Under the pieces are notes generated by a model. The model was not told the origin of the DNA, made no database searches, and saw only the letters and a list, made by a program, of their open reading frames with translations. A stretch of 61,333 bases of DNA from Asaia bogorensis (GTDB lineage Bacteria; Pseudomonadota; Alphaproteobacteria; CACIAM-22H2), in contig CAMDDQ010000004.1 in the NCBI GenBank assembly GCA_945892765.1, positions 1 to 61,333 of the forward strand, given 5' to 3'. Positions within the stretch are counted from its first letter, which is position 1; each line of letters opens with the position of its first letter. Positions 17,556-25,801 of the stretch are shown here, one piece after another. A program made the translations under genes and the position numbers.

Positions 17556-19877
17556 ATGCCAACGATCGCCGCCATTTCCCAACAGATTTGGGACATGAAA
17601 TACCGTCTCAAGGCGGCGGACGGCAGCCCCGTGGACAAGACCATTGAGGAGAGCTGGAGCCGGGTCGCCCGCGCGCTGGCTCAGCCGGAAAAGGACCCGC
17701 AGGCCTGGAGCGGTCGTTTTGCCGAGGCGCTGGAGGGATTTAAGTTCCTTCCGGCCGGACGCATTCTGGCCGGCGCCGGCACCGCGCGCAATGTCACGCT
17801 CTTCAACTGCTTTGTCATGGGAACGGTTCCCGATGACATGGGCGGCATCTTCGAACATCTGCGCGAAGCCGCGTTGACCATGCAGCAAGGCGGCGGCATC
17901 GGTTACGATTTTTCCTCGCTGCGCCCGAAGGGTGCGCCGGTGAAGGGCGTCGGCGCGGACGCTTCCGGCCCGCTGTCCTTCATGGATGTGTGGGACGCGA
18001 TGTGCCGCACGATCATGAGCGCCGGCCACCGTCGCGGCGCCATGATGGCGACTCTGGCTTGCGACCATCCGGATATCGAAGCCTTCATCGAAGCCAAGCG
18101 CGAGCCAGGCCGGCTGCGGATGTTCAACCTGTCCGTGCTGGTCAGCGACGCCTTCATGACCGCGGTGAAGGAGGGTGCGCCGTGGGAGCTCAAATTCGGC
18201 GGCACCGCGTACAAAGCTGTCGCGGCGCGCGATCTGTGGGATCGCATCATGCGCGCGACCTATGCTTATGCCGAGCCGGGCGTGATCTTCATCGACCGCA
18301 TCAATCGGCGTAACAACCTTTATTATGCCGAGGATATTCGGGCGACCAACCCCTGTGGGGAGCAGCCGCTGCCGCCTTATGGCGCCTGCCTGCTTGGTTC
18401 CATCAATCTCGCCGCGTTGGTCAGCGATCCGCTGACACCCGGCGCGCACATCGACAACGCGGCGCTGGAACACCTGGTGCCGGTGGCCATTCGTATGCTG
18501 GACAACTCCATCGATGCGTCGCGCTTTCCACTGCCGCGTCAGGCCGAGGAGGCGCGCGCCAAACGCCGCATCGGTCTCGGCATCACGGGTCTCGCCGATG
18601 CGCTGATTTTGTGCGGCGCGCGTTATGGCAGCGAAGCCTCGATCACGATCGCCGAGTCATGGATGCGGACAATCCAGCGCGCCGCCTATCGCGCGTCGAC
18701 CGAGATCGCCAAGGAAAAAGGCGCTTTCCCCTTGTTCGACGCCGAAAAATACCTGGCCGGCGACACCGTGCGCGAACTCGACGGCGATATTCGTGCCGCG
18801 ATCGCAAAACACGGCATCCGCAATGCGTTGTTAACCTCCATCGCGCCGACCGGCACCATTTCCCTGTTCGCCGACAATGTTTCTTCCGGGCTCGAGCCGG
18901 TTTTCAGCTTCCGCTATACCCGGAGCATCTTGATGCCCGATGGCAGCCGGCGCGAAGAAGAAGTAGCCGATTACGCCTATCGGATGTTCCGGCGGATGTT
19001 CGGCGAAACCGCGGCCCTGCCGGACGCTTTCGTCGATGCGCAGCGCCTGGCGCCGGCCGACCATGTCGTGATGCAGGCCGCCCTTCAGAAATACGTCGAC
19101 AGTTCGATATCCAAGACGATCAACGTACCCGAGGACATCGCCTTCGATTCCTTCAAGGATCTCTATTTCCAGGCTTATGAGCTGGGCTGCAAGGGCTGCA
19201 CGACCTATCGGCCCAATCTCATCACCGGCTCCGTGCTGACGGTGAAGGACGATTCAAAGTCGAAGCCCGCCACGCAGCGGGAGTTGCCCTTTTCCCAGGC
19301 CCCGGCCCGACCGGCGGATTTGTACGAGGCGGGCGGCGTCGTCTACATGACGCGACCGCTGGACCGCCCGGAGGCTCTGCCCGGCCGCACGTACAAACTG
19401 CGCTGGCCCGATAGCGAACACGCGCTTTATATCACCATCAACGACGTCGTTAAGGATGGGCGGCGTCGCCCCTTCGAGGTGTTCATCAATTCCAAGAACA
19501 TGGAACACTACGCCTGGACAGTGGCGCTGACGCGCATGATCAGCGCGGTCTTCCGCCGCGGCGGCGATGTCAGCTTCGTGGTCGAAGAATTAAAAGCGGT
19601 GTTCGATCCGCGCGGCGGTCAATGGGTCGGCGGACGTTATGTGCCGTCGCTGCTCGCGGCCATCGGCGAAGTGATCGAACGGCATATGAACGATATTGGC
19701 TTCTTGGTCGAACCCGCGACCGCGAGGCCGAGTGTCGAGCCGCCTTCCGAGGAACGCCAAGTCGTCGGCCTAACCCAATCCGCCGCGCGCCAATGCCCGA
19801 AATGCGCCCTCGCCGGCCTCATCCGTCAGGAAGGCTGCGATTTGTGTACGTCCTGCGGCTATTCGAAATGCGCCTAA
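17556..19877 (+). CDS. nrdJ: Adenosylcobalamin-dependent ribonucleoside-diphosphate reductase (class II)
   Basis: This 773-residue enzyme makes deoxyribonucleotides using coenzyme B12 as radical source, with or without oxygen. Features are the FLPAGRILAGAG and FNCFVMGTVPDD region with the first redox cysteine, AALTMQQGGGIGYDFS, the active-site finger loop NPCGEQPLPPYGACLLGSINL (Asn265, Cys267, Glu269), APTGTISLFADNVSSGLEP, and a C-terminal CPKC...CDLCTSCGYSKC tail for re-reduction by thioredoxin. No N-terminal ATP-cone is apparent. No nrdAB or nrdR is in the window. It is convergent with the atp operon. Confidence 0.96.
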   Translation: MPTIAAISQQIWDMKYRLKAADGSPVDKTIEESWSRVARALAQPEKDPQAWSGRFAEALEGFKFLPAGRILAGAGTARNVTLFNCFVMGTVPDDMGGIFEHLREAALTMQQGGGIGYDFSSLRPKGAPVKGVGADASGPLSFMDVWDAMCRTIMSAGHRRGAMMATLACDHPDIEAFIEAKREPGRLRMFNLSVLVSDAFMTAVKEGAPWELKFGGTAYKAVAARDLWDRIMRATYAYAEPGVIFIDRINRRNNLYYAEDIRATNPCGEQPLPPYGACLLGSINLAALVSDPLTPGAHIDNAALEHLVPVAIRMLDNSIDASRFPLPRQAEEARAKRRIGLGITGLADALILCGARYGSEASITIAESWMRTIQRAAYRASTEIAKEKGAFPLFDAEKYLAGDTVRELDGDIRAAIAKHGIRNALLTSIAPTGTISLFADNVSSGLEPVFSFRYTRSILMPDGSRREEEVADYAYRMFRRMFGETAALPDAFVDAQRLAPADHVVMQAALQKYVDSSISKTINVPEDIAFDSFKDLYFQAYELGCKGCTTYRPNLITGSVLTVKDDSKSKPATQRELPFSQAPARPADLYEAGGVVYMTRPLDRPEALPGRTYKLRWPDSEHALYITINDVVKDGRRRPFEVFINSKNMEHYAWTVALTRMISAVFRRGGDVSFVVEELKAVFDPRGGQWVGGRYVPSLLAAIGEVIERHMNDIGFLVEPATARPSVEPPSEERQVVGLTQSAARQCPKCALAGLIRQEGCDLCTSCGYSKCA

Positions 19878-19914
19878 ATTGGCGGTAACTGCAGCCGCGA
19901 TGCCGCAACCGCCC

Positions 19915-20397
19915 TTAGTGCAGCTTTTGCGGCAATTCCGCGATCGCTTGATCGATAAGAGCATCGGCACGTTGGCCTTCAAGAGACTCGGCCAACAGCT
20001 TGCGGGTGGCCGCCACCGCGGCATCGACGGCAACGGCGCGCACTTCGGCCGCGGCCTGAGCCTCGGCCTGAGCAATCCGTTGCATCGCCAGTTCTTCGCG
20101 ACGCTTTAGCGCCGCCTCCAAATCCTTTACCGCCTGGGCGGCGTGGCGTTCGGCCTCGGCCTTGGCGCGCACGACCATGTCTTCGGCCTCGCGCACCGAT
20201 TCCTTGTGTTTTTGCCGGTAACTCACCAGCAGCGCCTGCGCTTCATCACGAAGCTTCGCCGCTTGATCGAGTTCGGCCTTGATGCGGACCGCGCGGGCAT
20301 CGAGCGCACCCGTCAGGGCCCCCGCCGCTGGCTTCCACAACGCCACCACGAAGACGACAAAGCTGACGGCAACCCAGAATTCGGCGCTTTCCAGCAT
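19915..20397 (-). CDS. atpF: F0F1 ATP synthase subunit b
   Basis: The 160-residue protein has one N-terminal membrane helix (FWVAVSFVVFVVALWKPA, about 7-24) followed by a long charged, Ala-rich coiled coil, the design of the peripheral stalk b subunit. It is the last gene of the F0 operon, overlapping the b' stop by one base. Presence of both b and b' is typical of alphaproteobacteria and phototrophs. The F1 genes are elsewhere, also typical for the class. Confidence 0.95.
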   Translation of the reverse strand: MLESAEFWVAVSFVVFVVALWKPAAGALTGALDARAVRIKAELDQAAKLRDEAQALLVSYRQKHKESVREAEDMVVRAKAEAERHAAQAVKDLEAALKRREELAMQRIAQAEAQAAAEVRAVAVDAAVAATRKLLAESLEGQRADALIDQAIAELPQKLH

Positions 20398-20888
20398 CAG
20401 CCGCGTTCCTTCAATGCCGCGGCGACGGCGTTGTCGACTCGATCGGCGGCGGGTTCGGTGCCACCGAGCCGCTTCGTCGCCGCCCGCGCCACGTCCGCGG
20501 CGACGCTGCGGATATTGGAGAGCGCGCCGAGCTTCGCCTTATCGATCCGGCCCTCGGCTTCCTTCACTTGCGCGGCCAAACGCACGCCAAGTTCATTCTG
20601 GCGTTTCGCCGCATCGGCAGCCAACCGCTCCGACGCGATCCGCAACACCGATTGGGCTTCGACGCGTGCGGCGGCGAGAGTCTTCTCATAGGTCGCCAGA
20701 AGATGTTCGGCTTCCGCTTTGGCGGCGGTGGCGCGGTCGAGATCGCCGGCGATTCGACTTTCCCGCGCCTCGACCACCGCCCCGATCCGCGGCAACAGAA
20801 CCGCCCAGATCACCACGACGAGCGGGATGAAGGTCAGGGCAAGCCAGAAGACCTGCGACGCGAAAAATGTCGGATCGAGTTGCGGCAT
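20397..20888 (-). CDS. atpF2: F0F1 ATP synthase subunit b'
   Basis: A 163-residue second stalk subunit. MPQLDPTFFASQVFWLALTF is the characteristic b' N-terminus, with a membrane helix at about 10-32 and then a coiled coil rich in Ala, Arg and Glu. b' pairs with b as a heterodimer linking F0 to F1. It sits between atpE and atpF, starting 24 bases after atpE ends. Confidence 0.95.
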   Translation of the reverse strand: MPQLDPTFFASQVFWLALTFIPLVVVIWAVLLPRIGAVVEARESRIAGDLDRATAAKAEAEHLLATYEKTLAAARVEAQSVLRIASERLAADAAKRQNELGVRLAAQVKEAEGRIDKAKLGALSNIRSVAADVARAATKRLGGTEPAADRVDNAVAAALKERG

Positions 20889-20912
20889 GGCGCGGCGCCT
20901 ACGTCCCCGCGA

Positions 20913-21137
20913 TCAGCCGAAGAGAATGATGAAGGCGATGACGAGCGCGAACAGCGCGATGGCTTCGCACAACGCAAAGCCCAGCATGGTGAAGGGGAAC
21001 ACCTTCGGCCCAGCGGCCGGGTTGCGGGCGGCCGAAGCGATGTAGCTGGAGAAGATGTTGCCGATGCCCACGCCGACTCCGGCGAGCGCGATCGTGGCCA
21101 GGCCGGCGCCCAGCATTTTTGCGGCTTCGAGTTCCAT
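20913..21137 (-). CDS. atpE: F0F1 ATP synthase subunit c
   Basis: The 74-residue proteolipid forms the rotor ring. Two membrane helices flank the polar loop ARNPAAGPK (Arg38-Asn39-Pro40), and the proton-binding acidic residue is Glu58 in [12 protein letters not shown]. The Gly-rich first helix ([18 protein letters not shown]) packs the ring. No additional acidic or Gln residues of a sodium-binding site are evident, so a proton ring is expected. The ATG at 21137 begins the conserved [12 protein letters not shown] sequence. Confidence 0.97.
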   Translation of the reverse strand: MELEAAKMLGAGLATIALAGVGVGIGNIFSSYIASAARNPAAGPKVFPFTMLGFALCEAIALFALVIAFIILFG

Positions 21138-21199
21138 GGTGCGATCCTTTGTCGTCGTCGTTGATGGTGACGGTCGAAAAAACGCGGCGGGTCGCCGTC

Positions 21200-21937
21200 T
21201 CAGTGGTGCAGATGCAGCGCGTCGTTCAGATACAAACAGGTCAGAATGGCAAAGACATAGGCCTGAAGGAAGGCGATGCCGATTTCGAGCCCGGTCAGCG
21301 CCACCAAGAAAGCGAGCGGCGCCCAACCAAGCAGAATGCCCAAAGCCACGACAAATCCGCCGAACAGCTTCAGCATCGTGTGCCCCGCCATCATGTTAGC
21401 AAACAGGCGGACGGACAGACTGACCGGACGCGCCAGATACGAAATGATCTCGATCGGTATCAGGATCGGCATCATGTAGACGGGCACACCCGTAGGATAG
21501 AAGATCGACAGGAAATGCAATCCGTGTTTGACGAACCCGATGATCGTGACGCCGACGAACACAACCATAGCCAGGGTGAAGGTAACGATGATGTGGCTGG
21601 TCGGCGTGAAGCTGTAAGGGACCATTCCCAGCATGTTTGCGAACAGGATGAACATGAACAGCGAAAAGACGAACGGGAAATACCGGCGGCCCGCCGCGCC
21701 GACATTGTCGCGGACCATGCCGGCGATGAATTCGTAAAGCATCTCGGTCACCGACTGCCAGCGCGTTGGCACGAGCGCGCCGCGGCGAACGCTCAAGGTC
21801 AGGAGCAGCACGATCAGCCCGACGGCAATCACCATGACCAGAGACGAATTCGTGAACGACAGGTCGAACTCGCCGATCCGCAGCGGGATCAACGGCTTGA
21901 TCTGGAATTGTTCGATGGGACTATGTTGTTCTGCCAC
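21200..21937 (-). CDS. atpB: F0F1 ATP synthase subunit a
   Basis: The 245-residue proton channel subunit has five to six membrane helices. The essential arginine is Arg177 in [16 protein letters not shown], and the [21 protein letters not shown] segment forms half of the channel. The N-terminal [13 protein letters not shown] is typical of alphaproteobacterial AtpB. It starts with GTG, 33 bases after the atpI stop. Confidence 0.97.
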   Translation of the reverse strand: MAEQHSPIEQFQIKPLIPLRIGEFDLSFTNSSLVMVIAVGLIVLLLTLSVRRGALVPTRWQSVTEMLYEFIAGMVRDNVGAAGRRYFPFVFSLFMFILFANMLGMVPYSFTPTSHIIVTFTLAMVVFVGVTIIGFVKHGLHFLSIFYPTGVPVYMMPILIPIEIISYLARPVSLSVRLFANMMAGHTMLKLFGGFVVALGILLGWAPLAFLVALTGLEIGIAFLQAYVFAILTCLYLNDALHLHH

Positions 21938-21970
21938 GTCGGCGACTCGGTTTATGTCTACTGAGGAAAT

Positions 21971-22318
21971 TCAGGATGACGAGGATCCATCCGGATCCCG
22001 AGGCCCCGGCCTCTCCAGGAAAAGTGCGTTCGCCGCCCGCCAGACATTGAGCATACCCGCCGCCGACCCCAACAGACCGAACACCAACACGCCCCACGGA
22101 CCCGTGTCCAGCGTGCGATCAACAAGAAGGCCTATGCCCACGCCGATGCCCACCGCCGCGACCAGTTCCACGCCTATGCGGAAGGCGAACCCGAGGCCGC
22201 TCATATCCGCCCCCGAAGTGCCGCCTTTGCGCGGCGCCGCCGATTTCCGCCGAGCCTGCGCTTCCTTAAGCTGCGCACCGAGCTCGTCGAGAGACGGCGG
22301 GGGCTCGCGCTCTCTCAT
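21971..22318 (-). CDS. atpI: AtpZ/AtpI family F0 assembly protein
   Basis: A small protein (115 residues from the chosen ATG) with a charged Pro-rich N-terminus (MREREPPPSLDEL) and two membrane helices (GFAFRIGVELVAAVGIGVGIGLLVDR and GPWGVLVFGLLGSAAGML). It assists c-ring assembly or ion transport and is first in the F0 operon. Two upstream in-frame starts (22339 and 22369) cannot be excluded, and all lie downstream of the predicted transcription start near 22374. The N-terminal residues MREREPPPS fit the family best. Confidence 0.88.
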   Translation of the reverse strand: MREREPPPSLDELGAQLKEAQARRKSAAPRKGGTSGADMSGLGFAFRIGVELVAAVGIGVGIGLLVDRTLDTGPWGVLVFGLLGSAAGMLNVWRAANALFLERPGPRDPDGSSSS

Positions 22319-22380
22319 GGGAATACCCAAAAATCGCATAGCCGCCGGAACCCGGAACGATGCGTCCAAAGCGCGGGCGC

Positions 22381-22409
22381 ACCTTAGGTGGCGGGCGAAA
22401 AGCTGTCAA
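22381..22409 (-). promoter_or_regulatory. Predicted sigma70 promoter of the atp F0 operon
   Basis: On the minus strand a perfect -35 TTGACA (22409-22404) is followed after 17 bases by TAAGGT (22386-22381). The start would be near 22374, about 55 bases before atpI. The -10 matches consensus at only three positions. Confidence 0.5.
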
Positions 22410-22506
22410 GGCTGCAAGAACTAGCAAAACTGCGAAAAAAGACCGCACTCCATAGAGTTGCGTCGCGAGACTATGCTCAGCGACACCGTGCGTTATCGAA
22501 ATTGAA

Positions 22507-22836
22507 TCAAGGAAACAGCGGGGGAGTGTGAGGCGAAAACAGTGTGTCAAATGTCGCGCTGCTAACGAATGTGCCAATACCGGCACCAAACCCAACACTT
22601 AGGGCAACGGCTAATCCCCAACCAAGCGACCCAAAGGCTACAAGCGCCGGAACTATTCGAAACACGATCACTAGCATGATGGCGTTCGTCGTGACGACAG
22701 TCGCGACGAGAAAGGAGTCCGCTACATTAGACGAACTCTTTTGAAGCTCCCGCGCCGACGCCGGTGCCGTCTGATTGGTAAATCTCGGCACTCCAAGAAA
22801 TGCACCTTCAATTGCAAGAGCGCGCGGAGAAGGCAT
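22507..22836 (-). CDS. Hypothetical small membrane protein, atypical codon use
   Basis: I do not recognise this 109-residue ORF. It has a polar N-terminus (about 50 residues) and then two hydrophobic segments (LVATVVTTNAIMLVIVFRIV and LGWGLAVALSVGFGAGIG), ending TLFSPHTPPLFP. Many codons end in T or A, unlike the strongly G/C-ending neighbours, and the surrounding 22430-22990 is visibly less GC-rich. That suggests recent acquisition or an orphan. No strong ribosome binding site precedes the ATG at 22836. The frame is open further upstream to 23010, but that would collide with the next gene. A chance ORF remains possible. Confidence 0.4.
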   Translation of the reverse strand: MPSPRALAIEGAFLGVPRFTNQTAPASARELQKSSSNVADSFLVATVVTTNAIMLVIVFRIVPALVAFGSLGWGLAVALSVGFGAGIGTFVSSATFDTLFSPHTPPLFP

Positions 22837-23004
22837 GGTTGTTCTGTCGGTGTTATCCGGGCTTTTTTTCCTGGGTGTTGATGTCGTTACGTGAGTGCGT
22901 CCCGATGTCCAATGCCCGGACTTGCTGCGGGCCAGCGCAAGAGCTAATTTTTCAGGTGCGCCAAAGGCGGACGTCAAACCGTATTCAAATGGAGGAGGCA
23001 GCTC

Positions 23005-23901
23005 ATGCACCCACTGATCAACCAGGAGATTATCAATCTATATGACGAATACACACACGCGCCGCTCCCGCGCCGCGTGTTTCTCGATCGGCTGACGAAG
23101 CTGACGGGCAGTGCGGCAGCGGCCGCCACCGTCGTCGGACTGCTCGACAACAATTACGCCAATGCCCAGACCGTTAAGCTGGACGATCCGCGCATCTCCG
23201 TCACCAGTCGCGTTAACTTCCCCGCGCCGGAGATGATGAACGGCCATCTGGCCTGGCCCAAGACAGGCGGGACGAAATTCCCGGCCGTGGTCGTGATTCA
23301 CGAAAACCGCGGCCTGAACCCGCACACCGAAGACGTGGCCCGTCGTTTCGCCACGGTCGGCTTCCTGGCGCTCGCCCCGGACGCGCTCGCCCCGCAAGGC
23401 GGCTACCCCGGCGACGAGGACAAGGCCCGCGAATTGTTTGCAAAGGTCGACGCCAACAAAGCATCCGAAAACATGGTTGCCGCGGTGCGCTTCCTGAAGT
23501 CTCATCCCAATAGCACCGGCAGGGTCGGCATCGTCGGCTATTGTTGGGGCGGCGGCCAAGTCAACCAAGTGGCCCTTCGCGCCGGCGCCGATCTTACCGC
23601 TGGCGCGCCTTACTACGGCGCGGTGCCGGCCGTGGCGGATATGGGTAAGATCAAGGACATCAAGGCGAAGATGCAGTTGCACTACGCCGAGACGGACGCC
23701 GGCATCAATGCGCGCGTTCCCGAATACGAAGAGGCCCTGAAGGCGGCCGGCGTGTCGTTTGAAAAGCACGTCTATGCCGGCTCCCAGCACGCCTTCTTCA
23801 ATGACACGGCTGGCGCGCGGTACCACGAACCCTCCGCGAAGCTTGCCTGGGATCGTACCGTGGCGTTCTTCAAGGCGAATTTGGGCGGCCCGAGCGCCTA
23901 A
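23005..23901 (+). CDS. Dienelactone hydrolase family protein with Tat-like leader
   Basis: A 298-residue alpha/beta hydrolase. Catalytic residues read as Cys180 (GYCWGGGQ), Asp231 and His262 (GSQHAFF), with Glu100 in VVIHENRGL, the Glu that activates Cys in carboxymethylenebutenolidases. The N-terminus has PRRVFLDRL (Arg23-Arg24) followed by an Ala/Val-rich hydrophobic stretch and NAQ near residue 55, resembling a Tat signal, so the enzyme is probably exported. GGAGGAGGC lies just before the ATG as a strong ribosome binding site. A weak promoter-like pair, TTGCTG and TAATTT with 17-base spacing, is at 22922-22950. Its natural substrate is unknown. Confidence 0.88.
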   Translation: MHPLINQEIINLYDEYTHAPLPRRVFLDRLTKLTGSAAAAATVVGLLDNNYANAQTVKLDDPRISVTSRVNFPAPEMMNGHLAWPKTGGTKFPAVVVIHENRGLNPHTEDVARRFATVGFLALAPDALAPQGGYPGDEDKARELFAKVDANKASENMVAAVRFLKSHPNSTGRVGIVGYCWGGGQVNQVALRAGADLTAGAPYYGAVPAVADMGKIKDIKAKMQLHYAETDAGINARVPEYEEALKAAGVSFEKHVYAGSQHAFFNDTAGARYHEPSAKLAWDRTVAFFKANLGGPSA

Positions 23902-23939
23902 TATGTAGGGGCGCCGAGTAGGCCCCGCAAACGAAGAAC

Positions 23940-24031
23940 CCCCCCTCTCCCGCCCGCGTGTTGCGGGCGAGAGAGGGGGGCTCGCGGTGACACTCGTCCC
24001 AGGGGGAGGGCCCTGGGACGGCGACCGCGAG
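23940..24031. repeat. Two adjoining large hairpins (REP-like / bidirectional terminator element)
   Basis: Hairpin 1 (23940-23980) pairs 17 bases: a 10-base C/T-rich arm, one mismatch, and a 7-base inner arm (CGCCCGC with GCGGGCG) around GTGTT. Hairpin 2 (23981-24031) begins at the next base. It has an outer 8-base stem (CTCGCGGT with ACCGCGAG), an internal loop, then a 9-base stem (GTCCCAGGG with CCCTGGGAC) around GGAGGG. No T tract follows on either strand. Placed between convergent genes, it resembles dispersed intergenic palindromes of proteobacteria. Confidence 0.65.
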
Positions 24032-24055
24032 ATGGTTAAGCAAAATTCCGAGAAA

Positions 24056-24412
24056 TTACGTTCTGCCCCGCGGCATCGGCATGTGCCGGCCGTGGTCATC
24101 CTCGCGGCGCATTTGCGGCGGCCGTGGCGCAGGCTCCGAGATGACCCCGCTGATGGGGTCCACGGATAACGAATGCAATTCGCCACTCTGATCGAGCGCG
24201 CGAACGACCCACCGGCCGCGCGTCCTCTCGATCTCGCGGATGTTCGAATAGCCGCCATCCTCGAGTTTCTTGACGATGTCGGAAAGCGCCATCGCCTTAG
24301 CCGTCGGCGATGGCAGGGGGGCCGATGGCGGGGTCGGTTGCGCCATGGCGGCACCCCCGACGGCAGTAAGCGCGATCAGCCCAACGGCCAAATTCCGTGT
24401 GGTTTTGTTCAT
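24056..24412 (-). CDS. Periplasmic PepSY-like domain protein
   Basis: A 118-residue secreted protein. It has a signal peptide with hydrophobic core LAVGLIALTAVGGAAMAQ and cleavage after AMA near residue 24. A single PepSY-like domain follows (LSDIVKKLEDGGYSNIREIER, GRWVVRAL, SVDPISGVISE), with a Pro/Arg/His-rich tail. PepSY domains are thought to act as peptidase inhibitors or as periplasmic sensory or modulating modules. It is divergent from a second PepSY protein that leads directly into a two-component system, so a shared stimulus is plausible. Confidence 0.8.
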   Translation of the reverse strand: MNKTTRNLAVGLIALTAVGGAAMAQPTPPSAPLPSPTAKAMALSDIVKKLEDGGYSNIREIERTRGRWVVRALDQSGELHSLSVDPISGVISEPAPRPPQMRREDDHGRHMPMPRGRT

Positions 24413-24585
24413 GAGGACAACTCCTGAAGGTCGTGGTCCATAATTGCCATCCTGCCGAAGCCGGCCTTAACCCAGCGTGATGGGGACGTTCATCGTCGGT
24501 TCATCCCCGGCGCGCCACCATCTCGGCGAAATTCGATGTATGATGTTTCGGCGCTCGGCTAGGGGCGCCGATCGGGTCCTGGACC

Positions 24586-24999
24586 ATGCGAGTATTGTTG
24601 TTCATTGCGATGGTGTTGGCGTTCACGCTGCCGTCTACCATCGGACACGCGGACGATCGCACGCGCCACGATCACGATCGTGCCCGCGCGGCCTTCCAAC
24701 GTGGTGAGATCAGGCCCCTGGACGACATATTGGCGCGATTGCGGCCGGATTTTCCTGGGCGGCTTTTGCGCGTCGATCTCGACCTTGAAAATGCGGGCAG
24801 CCAGCGCTGGGTCTACCAAATCCTAGTCCTCGGGAGGGAAGGCAAGGTAACGCGACTGCGAGTCGATGCCCGCACCGCCGATGTTATCGGCGCCGAAGCC
24901 GGACCTTTGCCGCGAGCGCCTCGTCCGCCCATGGCGCCGCCGCCGAACGGCCCGCGGCCGGGTGATTTGCCCGCGACCCGCCCGGCCGTGGCGCGCTGA
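24586..24999 (+). CDS. Periplasmic PepSY domain protein upstream of two-component system
   Basis: A 137-residue protein with a signal peptide (MRVLLFIAMVLAFTLPSTIGHA) and a PepSY domain: LDDILARLRPDFPGRLLRVD, WVYQILVLGREGKVTRLRVD, DVIGAE. The tail is Pro/Arg-rich. The response regulator starts 58 bases after its stop on the same strand, an arrangement common in proteobacteria where the PepSY protein is regulated by, or modulates, the sensor kinase. Confidence 0.82.
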   Translation: MRVLLFIAMVLAFTLPSTIGHADDRTRHDHDRARAAFQRGEIRPLDDILARLRPDFPGRLLRVDLDLENAGSQRWVYQILVLGREGKVTRLRVDARTADVIGAEAGPLPRAPRPPMAPPPNGPRPGDLPATRPAVAR

Positions 25000-25057
25000 C
25001 ACCCGGCGCACCGAGTCGCGTTCGCGCGAAGCGCCGCAACCGAGTAAGCAAAGTCCC

Positions 25058-25801
25058 ATGCGTGTCTTGGTCGTCGAGGACGATCCCGATCTTTCCCGGC
25101 AATTGGTCGCGGCGCTGACCGAGGCCGGCTATGCCACCGACCACGCGGCCGATGGGGAAGAGGCGCTGTTTCTCGGAGACACCGAACCCTATGACGTTGT
25201 CGTGCTCGACCTCGGCCTGCCGAAGCTCGATGGGGTCAGCGTCCTTAAGCGGTGGCGCGTCGCTGGCCGCACGATGCCGGTACTGATCCTGACCGCGCGC
25301 GATATGTGGAGCGAAAAGGTCTCGGGTTTCGATGCCGGCGCCGACGACTACCTCGCCAAGCCCTTCCATATGGAGGAACTGCTCGCCCGGCTCCGGGCGT
25401 TGATACGCCGCGCCGCCGGCCATTCCCGCGCCGAGATCGAATGTGGCGCGGTTCGGCTCGACACGCGTACCGGCCGCGTCGACGTCAACGGCGCGCCGAT
25501 CCGTCTCACCGCCCAAGAGCAACGAATTCTCGCCTATCTGCTGCACCACCAGGGGCGTACGGTCAGCCGGACTGAGTTGACCGAACATGTCTACGATCGG
25601 GATTTCGACCTCGATTCTAACGTCATCGAGGTTCTGATCGCACGCCTGCGCAAGAAACTCGGCGTGCCCGTGATCGAAACCGTGCGCGGCCTGGGATATC
25701 GCGTCGGCATTCCCGGACCCGCCGCACCGGAAGCCGTGCCAACGAAGGCGGAATCCCCGAAGCTGCCGTCGCCCCAGCGTCATCGTGGCGGCAAGGCGTA
25801 G
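25058..25801 (+). CDS. OmpR/PhoB-family response regulator
   Basis: The 247-residue protein has a receiver domain (acidic Glu/Asp7-9, phospho-acceptor Asp51 in VVLDLGLPKLDG, Lys in AKPFHMEELLARL near 101) and a C-terminal winged helix (about 128-222; LTAQEQRILAYLLHH, SNVIEVLIARLRKKL, VRGLGYRV). A Pro-rich tail overlaps the kinase gene by 17 bases. It likely regulates envelope or metal stress genes, judged only from the PepSY neighbours. The ATG at 25058 starts the conserved MRVLVVEDD. Confidence 0.95.
   Translation: MRVLVVEDDPDLSRQLVAALTEAGYATDHAADGEEALFLGDTEPYDVVVLDLGLPKLDGVSVLKRWRVAGRTMPVLILTARDMWSEKVSGFDAGADDYLAKPFHMEELLARLRALIRRAAGHSRAEIECGAVRLDTRTGRVDVNGAPIRLTAQEQRILAYLLHHQGRTVSRTELTEHVYDRDFDLDSNVIEVLIARLRKKLGVPVIETVRGLGYRVGIPGPAAPEAVPTKAESPKLPSPQRHRGGKA

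Noticed and set aside
22850-22875. CCGGGC-T7-CCTGGG stretch as a plus-strand terminator
   Set aside because: The T run would be the loop rather than follow the stem, and no plus-strand gene ends before it.
23038-24354. Minus-strand ORF of 438 codons across the hydrolase and hairpins
   Set aside because: It reads through the hairpin element and the antisense of the dienelactone hydrolase, with no coherent domain.
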